Assembly: GCA_964035545.1 (NCBI GenBank)
Contig: CAXIUT010000182.1
Location: forward strand, 1 to 25,341
Source: Bugula neritina
Taxonomy: Eukaryota; Bryozoa; Gymnolaemata; Cheilostomatida; Bugulidae
Reading direction: 5' to 3'
Length of the DNA: 25,341 nt
Position 1 is the stretch's first letter, and the number at the start of each line of letters is the position of its first letter. The translations under genes were made by a program, and so were the position numbers. Of the stretch, positions 1 to 10,556 are shown one piece after another. The notes under the pieces were generated by a model. That model was given only the letters and a program-made list of their open reading frames with translations, made no database searches and was not told the origin of the DNA.

Positions 1-497
1 GCTATAATTAGAAATTAATGTAATTTAAAATATTTTTTAGTGATTGCGTTGGTTGTAATTACAAATCCATACTAGAATCCTTTATTTTTACCTAATTCAA
101 TCATCAACTCTATTATCTTTTTGCCTATTCCATGTCCCAAATGTTCTAATTTGGTAGATATTCCATGAAAATCAAGTACTTTCCCTTTCTATCTAAGCAA
201 CGCCTTAACTTTCTAATCAATTTTATCAAGTAAACTCCCAAACATAGCATCTTCCATTTACAATAAATAATTATTTTGATTTTGATAGACTCCTTAACAC
301 CTACTATAATCGACAGCTGCACCAACTCCTATCACCTAGTCACTCTTATTTCTATTACAAACCACTATACTCAGTTAATTTGTTGTCAATTACTATATAC
401 AATGGTTCCAATACCTAGTCGCTGCTCTAGTGGCTAGTTCTACTAGTTATGGCCTCTGTTTTGAGATTGATTTTATAATTGGATTTTATTATGACAT
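1..497 (-). CDS. GNAT-family N-acetyltransferase (3' end cut by window edge)
   Basis: Read with TAA/TAG as Glu, the minus strand is open from the ATG at 497-495 to the window edge, 165 codons, with no TGA. The N-terminus begins MSEENPIIKSISKQRPELVE. A GNAT core follows: a beta strand LSIVVCNRNKSDEVIGVGAA, then the acetyl-CoA-binding turn GHGIGKKIIELMIELG (about residues 118-133), which fits the Q/R-x-x-G-x-G/A motif of the superfamily, then EYGFVITTNAITKKYF, the usual strand and helix that follow motif A. The fold and acetyl-CoA use are known for the family; the substrate is not evident. It could be an arylalkylamine- or amino-acid-type acetyltransferase. The gene is divergent from NAT10 across a 520-bp gap filled by a 25-bp repeat. 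The last residues lie outside the window. Confidence 0.77.
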
Positions 498-1017
498 TGA
501 TTTTATTATCAATTCAAGAGTTTGTTTTTTGTGATTGGGAGTCATTATTCTGAAGGAATAACTTTTATATCTATAAAGCTATTTAAAAGGATGTGAAGTT
601 TTATATTGGCTGTTGCTGAATTGTTGCTATAGATGCAATAGTTGATGCATTGTCCTCTACTAAATATAGTTCAATTAAATCTTATCAAATATAGTTCAAT
701 TATATCTTATCTAATATAGTTCAATTATATCTTATCAAATATAGTTCAATTATATCTTATCTAATATAGTTCAATTATATCTTATCAAATATAGTTCAAC
801 TAAATCTTATCTAATATAGTTCAATTATATCTTATCAAATATAGTTCAATTAAATCTTTACTAAATATAGTTCGATTAAATCTTATCTAATATAGTTCAA
901 TTATACCTTTTGTATATTGTTTAGTGATATTGAGCAATATGATATAAGACGAAGCATTCCAATAAAGCTTGATATTAAAATATAAAATGATGAATAGTAA
1001 TATAATATTTATCAACA
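498..1017. other. Intergenic region shared by two divergent genes
   Basis: This 520-bp gap separates the start codons of the GNAT gene and NAT10. Half of it is the 25-bp tandem array at 664-914. The remainder is AT-rich with no convincing ORF or RNA gene. It must hold both promoters, but I see no recognisable core element. Confidence 0.6.
664..914. repeat. 25-bp tandem array, about 10 copies
   Basis: The unit starts ATATAGTTCAATTATATCTT and ends ATCTA or ATCAA. It recurs at 664, 689, 714, 739, 764, 789, 814, 839, 865 and 890, so the period is 25 with one 26. Two variants, differing mainly in the last few bases (TCTA or TCAA), alternate through part of the array, which suggests expansion as a 50-bp dimer. 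It lies between divergent start codons. Confidence 0.93.
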
Positions 1018-3920
1018 ATGAAGAAGAAGATAGACAGTCGGATTCAAACATTGATTTAGAATGGTTATAAATCAAACCAAAGGACTATGCTGATGATAGT
1101 GGGAGATCGTGCTCGATACCAGGTGGTGAATTTACATTACATGTTATCGAAATTATCAACAACAAGAAACAAACCTAAGGTACTCTGGTGCTACAAATCT
1201 TAACTTTAATTTTCTAGTCATCAAAAAAAAAGAATGAAAATGGTTAAAAATATGCAAACGAAAGGACTATATGATTAAAATGTGGATGACCCCTTCTAGT
1301 TGTTTATCGGATCCACTTAAATCAGGTATACCTACTACAAATAATCTCACAAAATACTAGGAAATACCTATCAAATGCTTATCCTACAAGACTTTGAGGC
1401 ACTAAACCCTAACTTGCTCTGTAGGACTATCTAGACAGTTGAAGGCGGAGGAATTATAGTCTTTTTGATGAGAACTATGACCAGTCTTAAACAGCTCTAT
1501 ACCCTAACAATGGACGTACATCAAAGGTACAGGACTGATGCTTTCTAATAAATATAGCCTAGATTCAACTAAAGATTCTTACTATCCTTGAGTAAAAATA
1601 AAAATTGCATCATAATGGACGACGAACTCAATATTTTGCCTATTTCTGGACATATTGACGATATCAAGCCTCTCTAGTCCAAGACTATTATCGATCACAA
1701 AGTTCAAGAAGAATTATAGTCTTTGAAGAAAGGGCTATAGACCAAATAGATCATAGGTAAGTTGATAAATAAGTCTAAGACGATGGACCAGGCCAAAATA
1801 GTAATGACTTTGGTTGATATATTAAACGAAAAGAGCAATAAATCGACTGTGTCTGTGACGGCAGGTCGAGGTCGAGGTAAATCAGCATCAATAGGTCTAT
1901 GTTTAGCTAGTGGTATTGAGATGGGCTACAGCAATATATTTGTGACAGCTCCTTCTCCTGAAAACTTGAGGACATTGTTCGAGTTTGTTTGTTTGGGGTT
2001 ATAATGTTTAGAGTACAAGTAGAGACAAGATTTCGATAGAGTTTACAGTACCAATAAATAGTATGATAAAACTATAATAAGGATAGATGTCTATAAACAT
2101 CATACACAGTTTATACAATTTGTATTTCCCAACGATGCTGATAAAATTGGACATACTGATTTGGTTGTTATTGACTAAGCCGCAGCTATTCCACTTCCTT
2201 ATGTTAAATCATTCTTTGGCTCACATCATCTCTTCATGGCTAGCACTATCAATGGCTATGAGGGCACTGGCCGCTCATTGTCTTTGAAACTTATAGAATA
2301 AATAAGACAAAAAAATGCCAGAGGAGGCAGTTAGTTGAACAGTTATAAAAAGTTCAAAGAAATGACCATGACTGATCCCATAAGGTATGCACTAAACGAC
2401 TAGATCTAGCGATGGCTCAATGAATTACTTCTTTTGAATGCTACTGAAGCTGTAGCATTGAAGGGAGAGAGGTTGCCTCATCCTAGTGAGTGTGAGTTAT
2501 ATATTGTAAATAGAGATACTTTGTTCAGTTATAAGACAAGTAGTTAAAAATTTTTATTTAACTTGATGTCTCTATTTATATCCTCTCATTACAAGAATAG
2601 TCCAAATGACTTGCAACTGCTATCAGATTCACCCTCGCATTTGATATTTGTACTGCTGGGACCATTGCTAAAAAATTCATAAGGAAAGGTGGAGTTGCCT
2701 GATGTATTGTGTGCTGTTCAGTTGGCCTTAGAGGGAAATTTATCAAAAATAGCTATAAATCATAACACTCAAAGAGGAATAAAGCCATCAGGAGACTTGA
2801 TTCCTTGGAATATAAGATAGCAATTTCAAAATAGTTAGTTTCCCTAGCTAGCTGGCGGGAGAATAGTGAGGATAGCTACTCATGCTAAAACTGTTAAAAT
2901 GGGTTATGGATCTAGAGCTTTATAGCAACTTAGCGACTTTTTTGAGGGGAAGTTAGTTTCTCTTGACAAAGAAGTCGATATGTACCACTGTTATAGTATA
3001 GAGTTGATTATGATTTCAGAGGAGAAGGAGTTAGAAAGCCTTTGCTTAAAAAATTGGATTAAGTCAGACCTCCAACTCTTCACTACCTAGGAACATCTTT
3101 TGGATTCACTTAGATATTACTTAAGTTTTGGAGAAAAAACAAATACTAGCCAGTGTATTTGAGACAGACTATTAATGATATAACTTCTGAGCATAGTGGT
3201 ATAATGTTGAAGGCACTATAGAATAGTGAGAAGAAGATCTGTTTGGATGAATTCGTATTTGATTTTAAGAAGAGGCTGACTAATTTATTAGGCTACTAGT
3301 TTAGAAAGCTAAATGTTGGTTTGGCTTTGTAGATACTTCATTTTAAGAGAGTGGACCTTCCTTCAGATTAAGCTGAGTCTAATTTACTTGAGAGAGATAT
3401 TTTGGCTTATTTTATATCTTTGGCTGACATGAATCGCCTCAAAAGTTATACTAGAAATCAGGTCGACTACCATTTGATTGTTGACTTGATTCCAGTTATA
3501 TCTAAGTTGTATTTTACTGGTAGACTTGGAAAATAACTTAACTTAGGTTATATTAACCAAGCCATTTTGGTTGGCCTAGGACTGCAAATGAAAACCTTTG
3601 ATTAAATATGTAAAGATCTAAAAGATCTATAAGTTAAAAATGCTCTACCTATCTTTCAAAAAACTATGATTAAATTTTATAGATTAATCTAGAAGTGCTA
3701 TAGTGTACTATTTGATATTATATAGAAAGAGGCTGTGAGTAAGTTACCTGAACAGATGGCAGCCAAGGGAAACAGAGTATTACCTCAGAAGGGAGTCGAG
3801 ATGGATGACAATATAGAACTAAATGCTGAATTATTGGCTGAATAGAAAGTTGAAGGATCTAAAAGGTTGTTTTCTAGAGATAGTGAGAAGATTTCAGGGA
3901 AGAAGAAGGTTAAATTATGA
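1018..3920 (+). CDS. NAT10: RNA cytidine acetyltransferase NAT10/Kre33 homologue
   Basis: NAT10/Kre33 makes N4-acetylcytidine in 18S rRNA and in tRNA and is needed for small-subunit assembly in the nucleolus. Here it is 959 residues after removing one 23-nt intron (2974-2996); human NAT10 is about 1025. The start MKKKIDSRIQTLIQNG matches the family N-terminus. Visible landmarks: VGDRARYQVVNLHYMLSK, DFEALNPNLLCRTIETVEGG, Walker A AGRGRGKSASIG (about residue 282), Walker B VVIDEAAAIPLP (Glu at residue 387 from TAA 2176-2178), STINGYEGTGRSLSLKLI, the GNAT segment RIVRIA...MGYGSRAL (about 620-640), PVYLRQTINDITSEHSGIML and NQVDYHLIVDLIPVISKLY. The basic C-terminal tail ends GKKKVKL. Many in-frame TAA/TAG fall on family-invariant Glu. 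RBBP4 starts 64 bp downstream on the same strand. The gene is complete and the frame closes exactly. Confidence 0.95.
2974..2996 (+). other. 23-nt intron in NAT10
   Basis: GTCGAT...TATAG. Removal joins the frame ending SLDKE to the frame beginning YRVDYDFRGEGVRKPLLKKL and restores a 2880-nt CDS. The alternative is a frameshift, but the GT-AG ends and the size match the other introns here. Confidence 0.72.
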
Positions 3921-3984
3921 TGATTTACTTATCAAGTTCGATTATAGGATATGAATGATAATATAATTATTAAATTGGCGGCAA

Positions 3985-5199
3985 ATGTAGTAACCACACC
4001 CAGTAGTCGACACCACTCTTAACGCGAATATAACCAAAGAGTTGATATGGAGAAGAAATGCTCCTTACTTCTATCAAACTCTATACACACAAGTTTTGGA
4101 GTGGCCTTCTTTAGCTATCGAGTGGTGGACTGATGAATATTCTAGTTCTACTGTCCATAGTAGCAAAGAAGAGAAGTCACTTTGTTATGTCACTTATGGC
4201 ACCCACACCTCTGGGTCAGATAAAAACTACCTTATCATGGCTAAAGTATATCTCCCTAACCAGCAATACATCAAAAAACTTCATCGATAAAGTAAACATA
4301 AAGCTATGATAGAAACTATCAAGCCTAGTGATGCTATAAAGAAAAACGATGGCACAATGGAAGATAGGATAGTTGTGCAACATGAAGTATAACATGATGG
4401 TGAAGTAAATCGCATCAAACACCATCCAAGGAAAACCAACCTGATAGCAACAAGGACTCCATTGGGTGAGGTGCATATCTTCGATAAGACCACTTTCAAG
4501 ACGGGAAGAGTCAAAGTAAATCCTTCAATAGTGCTGATGGGTCACTAGACTGAAGGATACTCTCTTTAGTGGAATCCCCATCGAGACGGCTATATTGTGG
4601 CTGGCAGCTATGATGGCAACTTGACTCTTTGGGACATATCTACTAAAGAATAGAACAATAGAGTGCAGCCTCTGTGCTATTTCAATTACCATCAGAAATA
4701 GATTGAGGATGTGAGTCATAACCAGTATCATGATTGTATATTTGGTTCATGCGATGATGAAGGCCAGGTGGTCTTATGGGACACTAGAAATGCTAAATAC
4801 CCTGTCTATCACTTCCATGCTGATAAGTCATAGTTATATTCTATTCAGTTTTCTCCAATGAATAGAAATATCTTCTGTACTGGTGGAACTTAAAAAACTA
4901 TCAAACTATGGGATGTTAGAAATATGTCAGAGCCAATAGCCCTGATGAAAGACCTCAACAACTAGTAAATAACTCAATTGAAATGGAGTCACACCTAGAA
5001 AGAGATGTTGTGGTCTGTGAGTGGCAACAGTTTGACTATGTGGGACTTGAATGACGCTAAGGCTAAATTCGTTCATGCCGGTCATATGCAAAACATCAAC
5101 CAAATCGACCTGCATCCAATCGAACCAAGAACTGTTGCTTCTGTCGATAACTAAAATTAAATACATGTGTTTCAGCCTTCTAAAAATGCAACTATATGA
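3985..5199 (+). CDS. RBBP4: RBBP4/MSI1-type WD40 histone-binding protein
   Basis: RBBP4/RbAp48/MSI1 proteins are seven-bladed WD40 propellers that bind histone H3-H4 in CAF-1, PRC2, NuRD and HDAC complexes. This copy is 404 residues without introns; human RBBP4 is 425. The N-terminal histone-binding helix is clear: ELIWRRNAPYFYQTLYTQ, then VLEWPSL. It is followed by YGTHTSGSDKNYLIMAKVYLP, HDGEVNRIKHHP and MGHETEGYSLEWNP. WD blades end in LTLWDIS, VVLWDTR, IKLWDVR and LTMWDLN. TAA/TAG fall on Glu positions such as the E before the Trp in the LxWxP strand and in the HKDE-like loop. The start is the ATG at 3985, giving MEEPHPVVDTTLNANITKE; the upstream ATG at 3951 is out of frame. The acidic insertion loop of animal proteins is absent or altered. 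Its 3' end faces the GBP gene across 83 bp. Confidence 0.93.
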
Positions 5200-5282
5200 T
5201 GATCAAATTTAACTATTATTAATTTATTTATGCATTGAGTGATAATCATTTCTGCTGACTCAAATTCTACTTGTTTACATCT

Positions 5283-8200
5283 TCAACTGTTAATTGCTTT
5301 ATCTCTTATACCCTTTTCAAGTCTTATACTTGAGGCCTTTTCAAGTCTTATACTTGAAACTTTTTCAGCTCTTAAACTTGAGGCTTTTTCAGGTCTTATA
5401 GTTGAGGCTTTTTCAAGTCTTACAATGGGGTCTTGGTACCATATGCTGGCTTTAAGCTACTGATATAGCTATGAGTTTTTATGGTACTTTTTTGTTCTGT
5501 TTTTATTTTTTTCAATTAGTTTTTGTATTTTTCTTAATTTTTTTAGCATTTTTTGATTTTATCTTTAAGATTGCTAATTTCTTAGTTCATGAGATCTTTT
5601 TAGTAATTCCATTTGGATCTTTATTTTTCTAGTTAGAATTTGATGGTCATTTTTTATTGTTCTAGATCTTTATTTTTGATTTAGATGAGATTCATTTTGT
5701 TTTTATGGTTTTATTTTTCCTGACTTTATTTTTTAAGATATTAATTATCTTTTTATTAATTAGCGTTTCTTAATCTTTAGGTTTATTATCTTAATTTTTT
5801 TTAATTTTGTTATTTTTAGTGTTCCAATTTATCTAGTTTCATACTATAGAACTATTTTTGATTTCTTTCTAATTAATATTTTTATCTTAACTATTTTATT
5901 AATTGTTCTCTTTATTTTATATTTATTCTGTACTAACTTAGATTCTTTTATACTTAACTTTTCAGCTATGTTATTTGGCTGGTTAGTTTGGTCTAAGTTA
6001 CTCTTATTGTCTAGTTATAAGTATTATTAGCTGCATTTTTCTAATTATTTCTATAAGTTCTAATGTTCTATAATTAAAGTTACAAGTTCTTTATTCTTTA
6101 CTAGCTATCTTTCTTATTCTCATCTTTTGATTTTGTTAAAAACTATATTCTTTGCTCATTTAAACTGTTTTGCTTTTATGATTATAGTTTTAGGACCTGA
6201 TGATCATTTTATAGTTTCTAAAAATCATGTCTTGTTTTCTTTATCTATCTCTAGTAACTATCTCTTGTACTATTTATTGTCTATTTTTGTTGAGACACTT
6301 GCAATTTGAGTTTATTGATTTAAGACTATTTCTATTTTTAATAACTTTTATATTTCTATTCGGCTCTAGTTATTCTGATGTTTAAATCTTATTTTTATCT
6401 TGAAAACTAATTCATGTGTTTAAGATATTCTGCATCTTTTTATTTAGATACTGTTTTGAGAGATCGATATTTGGTTTAAAGTTATCTTTTTTAATTATTT
6501 ATTTTTTATAAGTTATTTTTATACTCCAATTCTTTTTATTCTTTATAATTAGCCATCTTTTATTCATAATTGCGATCACTTATTTATATTTTATGTTAAA
6601 GTTATTTGCTATTGTTGAAGAAATCTTTTTGAGTTAACAAGCATTTTGAGTTTAGAAGTTGGATAGTTTTTTAGTGATTTTACCTTATATTTGTGCATGT
6701 TTTGATTCTTAGTTTTTCATTTTATGTTTATAAATTTTGCTTTAAAGAGATAAACTCTCTCTATAGATCAACTAACTTCCTCTATTTAGTCTATGAAGAA
6801 TTATAGTAGTTATCTCTTTAATGAGTAAGATCTAAATTCTATTTTTATTTATCATTTACTTTCTTATGTAATTCTTCTATCTTTCTCTACCAATTTTTAT
6901 TTATCTACTTTATATTAACTATTCAATGTCTAATATCTATAGTTGAAATCCAACTCTTTCTTTTATAGTTCTTATCTTATCTGCTTATATTGCTTTTATA
7001 ATGTTTATAGTTTCTTTGTGGTGTTATCTAGCTATTATTGCATCTTTTTGGTCGTGTTAGCCAACATTTCTTCAGTATTTGATTTCTTTCTTTAAGTTAT
7101 TATATCTAATTTCTATATTCTTCAGCTTATTCCTTCGAGTTTCTTTTAGTGTTCATCATTTAACTCATCTATTCTATTCTCATATTTATCTTTCCTACTT
7201 TCTCAACCTTCTCTATAAGTTCTCTTTCTCAAGCTCATAATTATTTCTATCTGAGCAATGTTCTGATCGCACACTCGACCCAAATCACTCTTCTCATTCT
7301 CTGCCTTCTACTTCACCTCCTATATCTCATTCTATAGTTAACTTATCCTTTTCTTCATGTGAGCTATCATCTTGAAGTTTTGACTTTATTTCTCATGTTT
7401 TTATGATTTTTGAGTAGTTTCAAGATGAATGAGATTTCTTTTATATTCCTCAATAGCATTTTGACTCTCTATCTTTAAATCTTAATATTCTTTTGATATT
7501 TTTTTAAGTTCCTCCTACAAAGACACCTTCTACTATCTCATAGTTTCCAGTTCAAAGTTAAGTTTTGTACAAGTACTTTAAAAGGTACTTTTCATGGAGG
7601 TTATTTCCATCTAACATTAGCTTTTATTGATGTTATTTGTATTTTCACTGTTTATTAATTTTTGTTTTGATAATTTTTTTACATATTCTCAATATTCCAT
7701 TTATGTTTTTATTTCATCTGTTTATAATTTTATTTCAATGTCTCAAACTCTACGTGTTCCATCTAGTTCTTTTGTTTTTAAAGACTTAGTTATTTCTAAT
7801 AGTCAGCTTGAGCAGTAGTTGAAGCATTCAATATTTATTTTATTTTTATTTCAAGTTATTTTACTCTTTCTGCACTAGAATTAGAACCATTATATAGTTA
7901 TTCTTTTAGTTTTAGAATTTTATCTTGAAGTTATTTTTTTTCTAGTTCAAAATTATATTTTATGTTTTAAAGTTATCTGTTTTTATTGTAAATATCATTT
8001 TTATAATTTTTTTATTTATCGTTAAAGTTTTAAAGTGTTTTGGTCATTTATTTATTTATTACTTCAAGTTATTTTTATAGATTTTATTGTTTTTATTAAT
8101 ATTATTTTATTCTTTTATTCAATTATTATTTTACCTTTATTTCCTTTAAGTTACTTCTTTTACCTTCTTTATCATCTAATTTTATACCTTGCTAGAATTT

Positions 8201-10101
8201 GTTTATAAATCTTTCTATTTCTTACTAAGTTTATTAAGTTTGATAGCTTAAATCTTTTATCTTAAAATCTAGTATTGTCTTTTATTTCTACCAAGTTCTT
8301 TTCTATTTATTAAAGTTACTTTAATTCTATTCTATCTTTACATCATCTCTCTCAACTTTTCCTTATAATATCTTTCTATTACTTTACTGTTCATGATATT
8401 TAGTTGAAAATTATCTTTACATCTTTCTTTACTATTATTCTTTTGATTTTGAAGTAAGTGATAATTGAGTGGATATTGTCTATATTTTATGACTAAGTTA
8501 TGATATCTTTTGATCACTTGAGTAGTAGATTCAATATATTATTTCTTTAGTTGTTATTTTTATTATTTAGTGATTAGAGTTGATCTGTTAATTATTTTTA
8601 TTTCGTCTTGAACATTTATTTGTCTTTTATTGATTTCTAGTAAAGTTTTGAAGAGAAATCTGCTCCTTGCGCTGATAATTTTTTCGTAGCTTATAAGTAT
8701 ATGACTTTGTAGTTATGTAATTTAGGACCTTATTGATTTAATCTTTAAGTAAGCACAGCTATTTCTTGTTAGAATTCAAAAAAAGTTTTATATTCTTGAT
8801 GATTTATTTTCTTTCTAATTGCTTGTACTTCTTTTATTATATAAGATCTTAAATTCTAATTTGATAATCTTATATTTTCCTCTTTAACTTATTTTGTCTG
8901 ATTCCTTATTCTTGACTTTAATTATTTCAGTACAAAAGCTGACTTCTATCCTAAGGCCTTTTATCTAAACGTTTATATTGCTTTCTCTCAGCTTCACTTA
9001 TTATTTTATAAAATTCTTCTTCAGGTTTAGGAAAGTCTCTAAACCCATCTTTTATTTCTTTGATAAATAACTCATAACAATCATCAAGTGATTTTTGACA
9101 TTGCTACTCACACATATAATTCCATGCATTCTATATATTAGGAACAGCTCCTTCGTTAATAGCACTAACATAAGAATTTATCATTGAACAATACATGTCC
9201 GTTAAGTTATTTATTTTGAAGACTTTTCACTTAGCTGAGGACAATATTCTCTTTCTAAAGTTCATTGCTTGTTGGACAAACTAAGGACGAAGTTCATCGT
9301 GACTCATTTTATCTAGGTTTTGTAGTTTTTGTTAATCAACAAGAGGTCTGATCATAGTAAAGCAATCTCTATCTTTAAAGAAAGCAGTTAGTAATCTTCT
9401 TATTCTATTCTTTTATTCAATGTCTTCTGAAAAGCCATTTTGAGGAGCTAAAGCCTTCTCAAGGTATTCTTTTGAATTTATAGCATTTCCCCTGAGCATC
9501 TTGTAGTTGAAGAGAAAAATCTCTTACCACCCAATAAAATGTTGGGAAAACATAAAGATATTTCATCTGGATCTTCTCCATCTTCCTATTGTCCATTGGC
9601 CTTCAGTTGAATGTTCTTAGTCAAGTTTACTACAAGACTCAAGTTTTGAAGAGCATTCTAGTCAATAGACCCAACAGAGTTATAGATAAAACAACTTGAA
9701 GCCCAAATATTGCTAAAGTAAAAATTTTAGTGTCATGAGTTTGATCTTCATCTAAGCTCCAATTCCTTAGGTATCGATGACGATGATGTTGATAGGGTCT
9801 CCATCTGACGATGTTCCTTTGATGGGAGTTCCCCAACACCATAGACCTTTAGTGCAAGGATTGACAGTAGGTCCAACTCCAAAGCCGTTGCTTCTGTTGA
9901 GAAGGACTCGGTTGAGAAGGTATGATTTTCCTGTTCTGTAGATGCCTGCAACAGATACAACAGAGATGGGTCCTTGTATGGCTTTGAAGAACTTGATGGC
10001 TTGGTTGGTGAGGACGTATTCTGAATAGATGAAGGAGTACTTCCTGTGTTTTAGTGGACTTAGACCATGGGGATGGCCTGTTCTATGAAGGGCGAGTCCA
10101 T
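5283..10101 (-). CDS. Guanylate-binding-protein (GBP) family large GTPase with very long coiled-coil tail, frame-disrupted
   Basis: The N-terminal third is a GBP/atlastin-type GTPase. It has P-loop GIYRTGKSYLLNR (9908-9946), GFGVGPTVNPCTKGLWCWG, G3 motif VIDTEG (about 9764), LDEDQTHDTKIFTLA, YNSVGSIDENALQNL, and the GBP-specific G4 region FFKDRDCFTMIRPL (about 9345-9385). A GBP helical domain ends near ESKAIETFREKALGEK. Downstream the minus strand is Glu/Lys/Asn-rich and reads as coiled coil, for example EEELKKISKEYEDLKIESQN near 7500 and NTTKKMQEELDNTTKKLETL near 7040. The C-terminus is an 8-residue repeat (RLEKASSI) followed by GIRDKAINS and TGA (5285-5283). If this is one gene it is about 1600 residues, far above the roughly 600 of animal GBPs. 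The frame breaks repeatedly: one base short near 10041, one short near 9754, two extra at 9702-9707, and many more in the tail. Most breaks sit in homopolymers, so I favour assembly errors over a pseudogene. A split into two genes is possible. Confidence 0.68.
5310..5430 (-). repeat. 24-nt coding repeat (RLEKASSI) at the GBP C-terminus
   Basis: On the plus strand the unit is close to CAAGTCTTATACTTGAGGCC plus TTTT. Five copies encode an eight-residue repeat on the minus strand: RLEKASTI, RPEKASSL, RAEKVSSI, RLEKASSI, RLEKGI. Copies differ mostly at single bases, so the expansion is recent or homogenised. Confidence 0.85.
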
Positions 10102-10553
10102 GATTCAAATTCAAATTTATTTATATTGTTAGATAAATTCAAATTGATTTAAGAGTGTTTTAGTTTAATTCAAATTATAACCAAAACACAATAAATAAAT
10201 ATTAAACATCTAATATCAATCGATACTCTAGCACTAGACATTTAAATAATAATACTATATGGCAATAATATTTATGAAATGAACAGAATTGTTTAATAAA
10301 AATTATTAGCATGATCCAAAGAATAGTATCTTATCATTGGTTCATCATTAGTTATTAAATTACGACTAATATTTTGCTTTTTATTTATTCATCTATCTGA
10401 ACTAAAATTTGTTATTCTATTAAGGTTAGCATTTATTCATCTATTTAAGCTAGCATTTATTGATCTATTAAGGTAAGCATTTGTTATTCTATTTAGGTTA
10501 GCATTTATTCATCTATTTAGGTTAGCATTTGTTGATCTATTGAGGTTGGCATT
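10102..10553. other. Intergenic region upstream of the GBP gene
   Basis: This is 452 bp between two minus-strand genes: the 3' flank of the USP gene and the 5' flank of the GBP gene. The distal third is a 24-bp array (10404-10556). The part at 10102-10400 is AT-rich and I see no gene in it. Confidence 0.6.
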
Positions 10554-10556
10554 TCA
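10404..10556. repeat. 24-bp tandem array touching the USP stop codon
   Basis: The unit is near AGGTTAGCATTTATTCATCT plus ATTT. The AGCATTT core recurs at 10428, 10452, 10476, 10500 and 10524, and as GGCATTT at 10548, exactly 24 apart. A degenerate copy lies at about 10404. The last unit contains the reverse complement of the USP stop codon (10554-10556), so the array is the immediate 3' flank of that gene. Confidence 0.92.

Noticed and set aside
664-914. CRISPR-like array
   Set aside because: The repeats are directly adjacent with no unique spacers, and the genome is eukaryotic.
2974-2996. Programmed frameshift in NAT10
   Set aside because: A 23-nt GT-AG intron explains the shift and fits nine other small introns in the window.
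5460-9640. Several short plus-strand ORFs rich in Phe, Leu and Ser that look like membrane proteins
   Set aside because: They are reverse complements of the A-rich coiled-coil tail of the minus-strand GBP gene.
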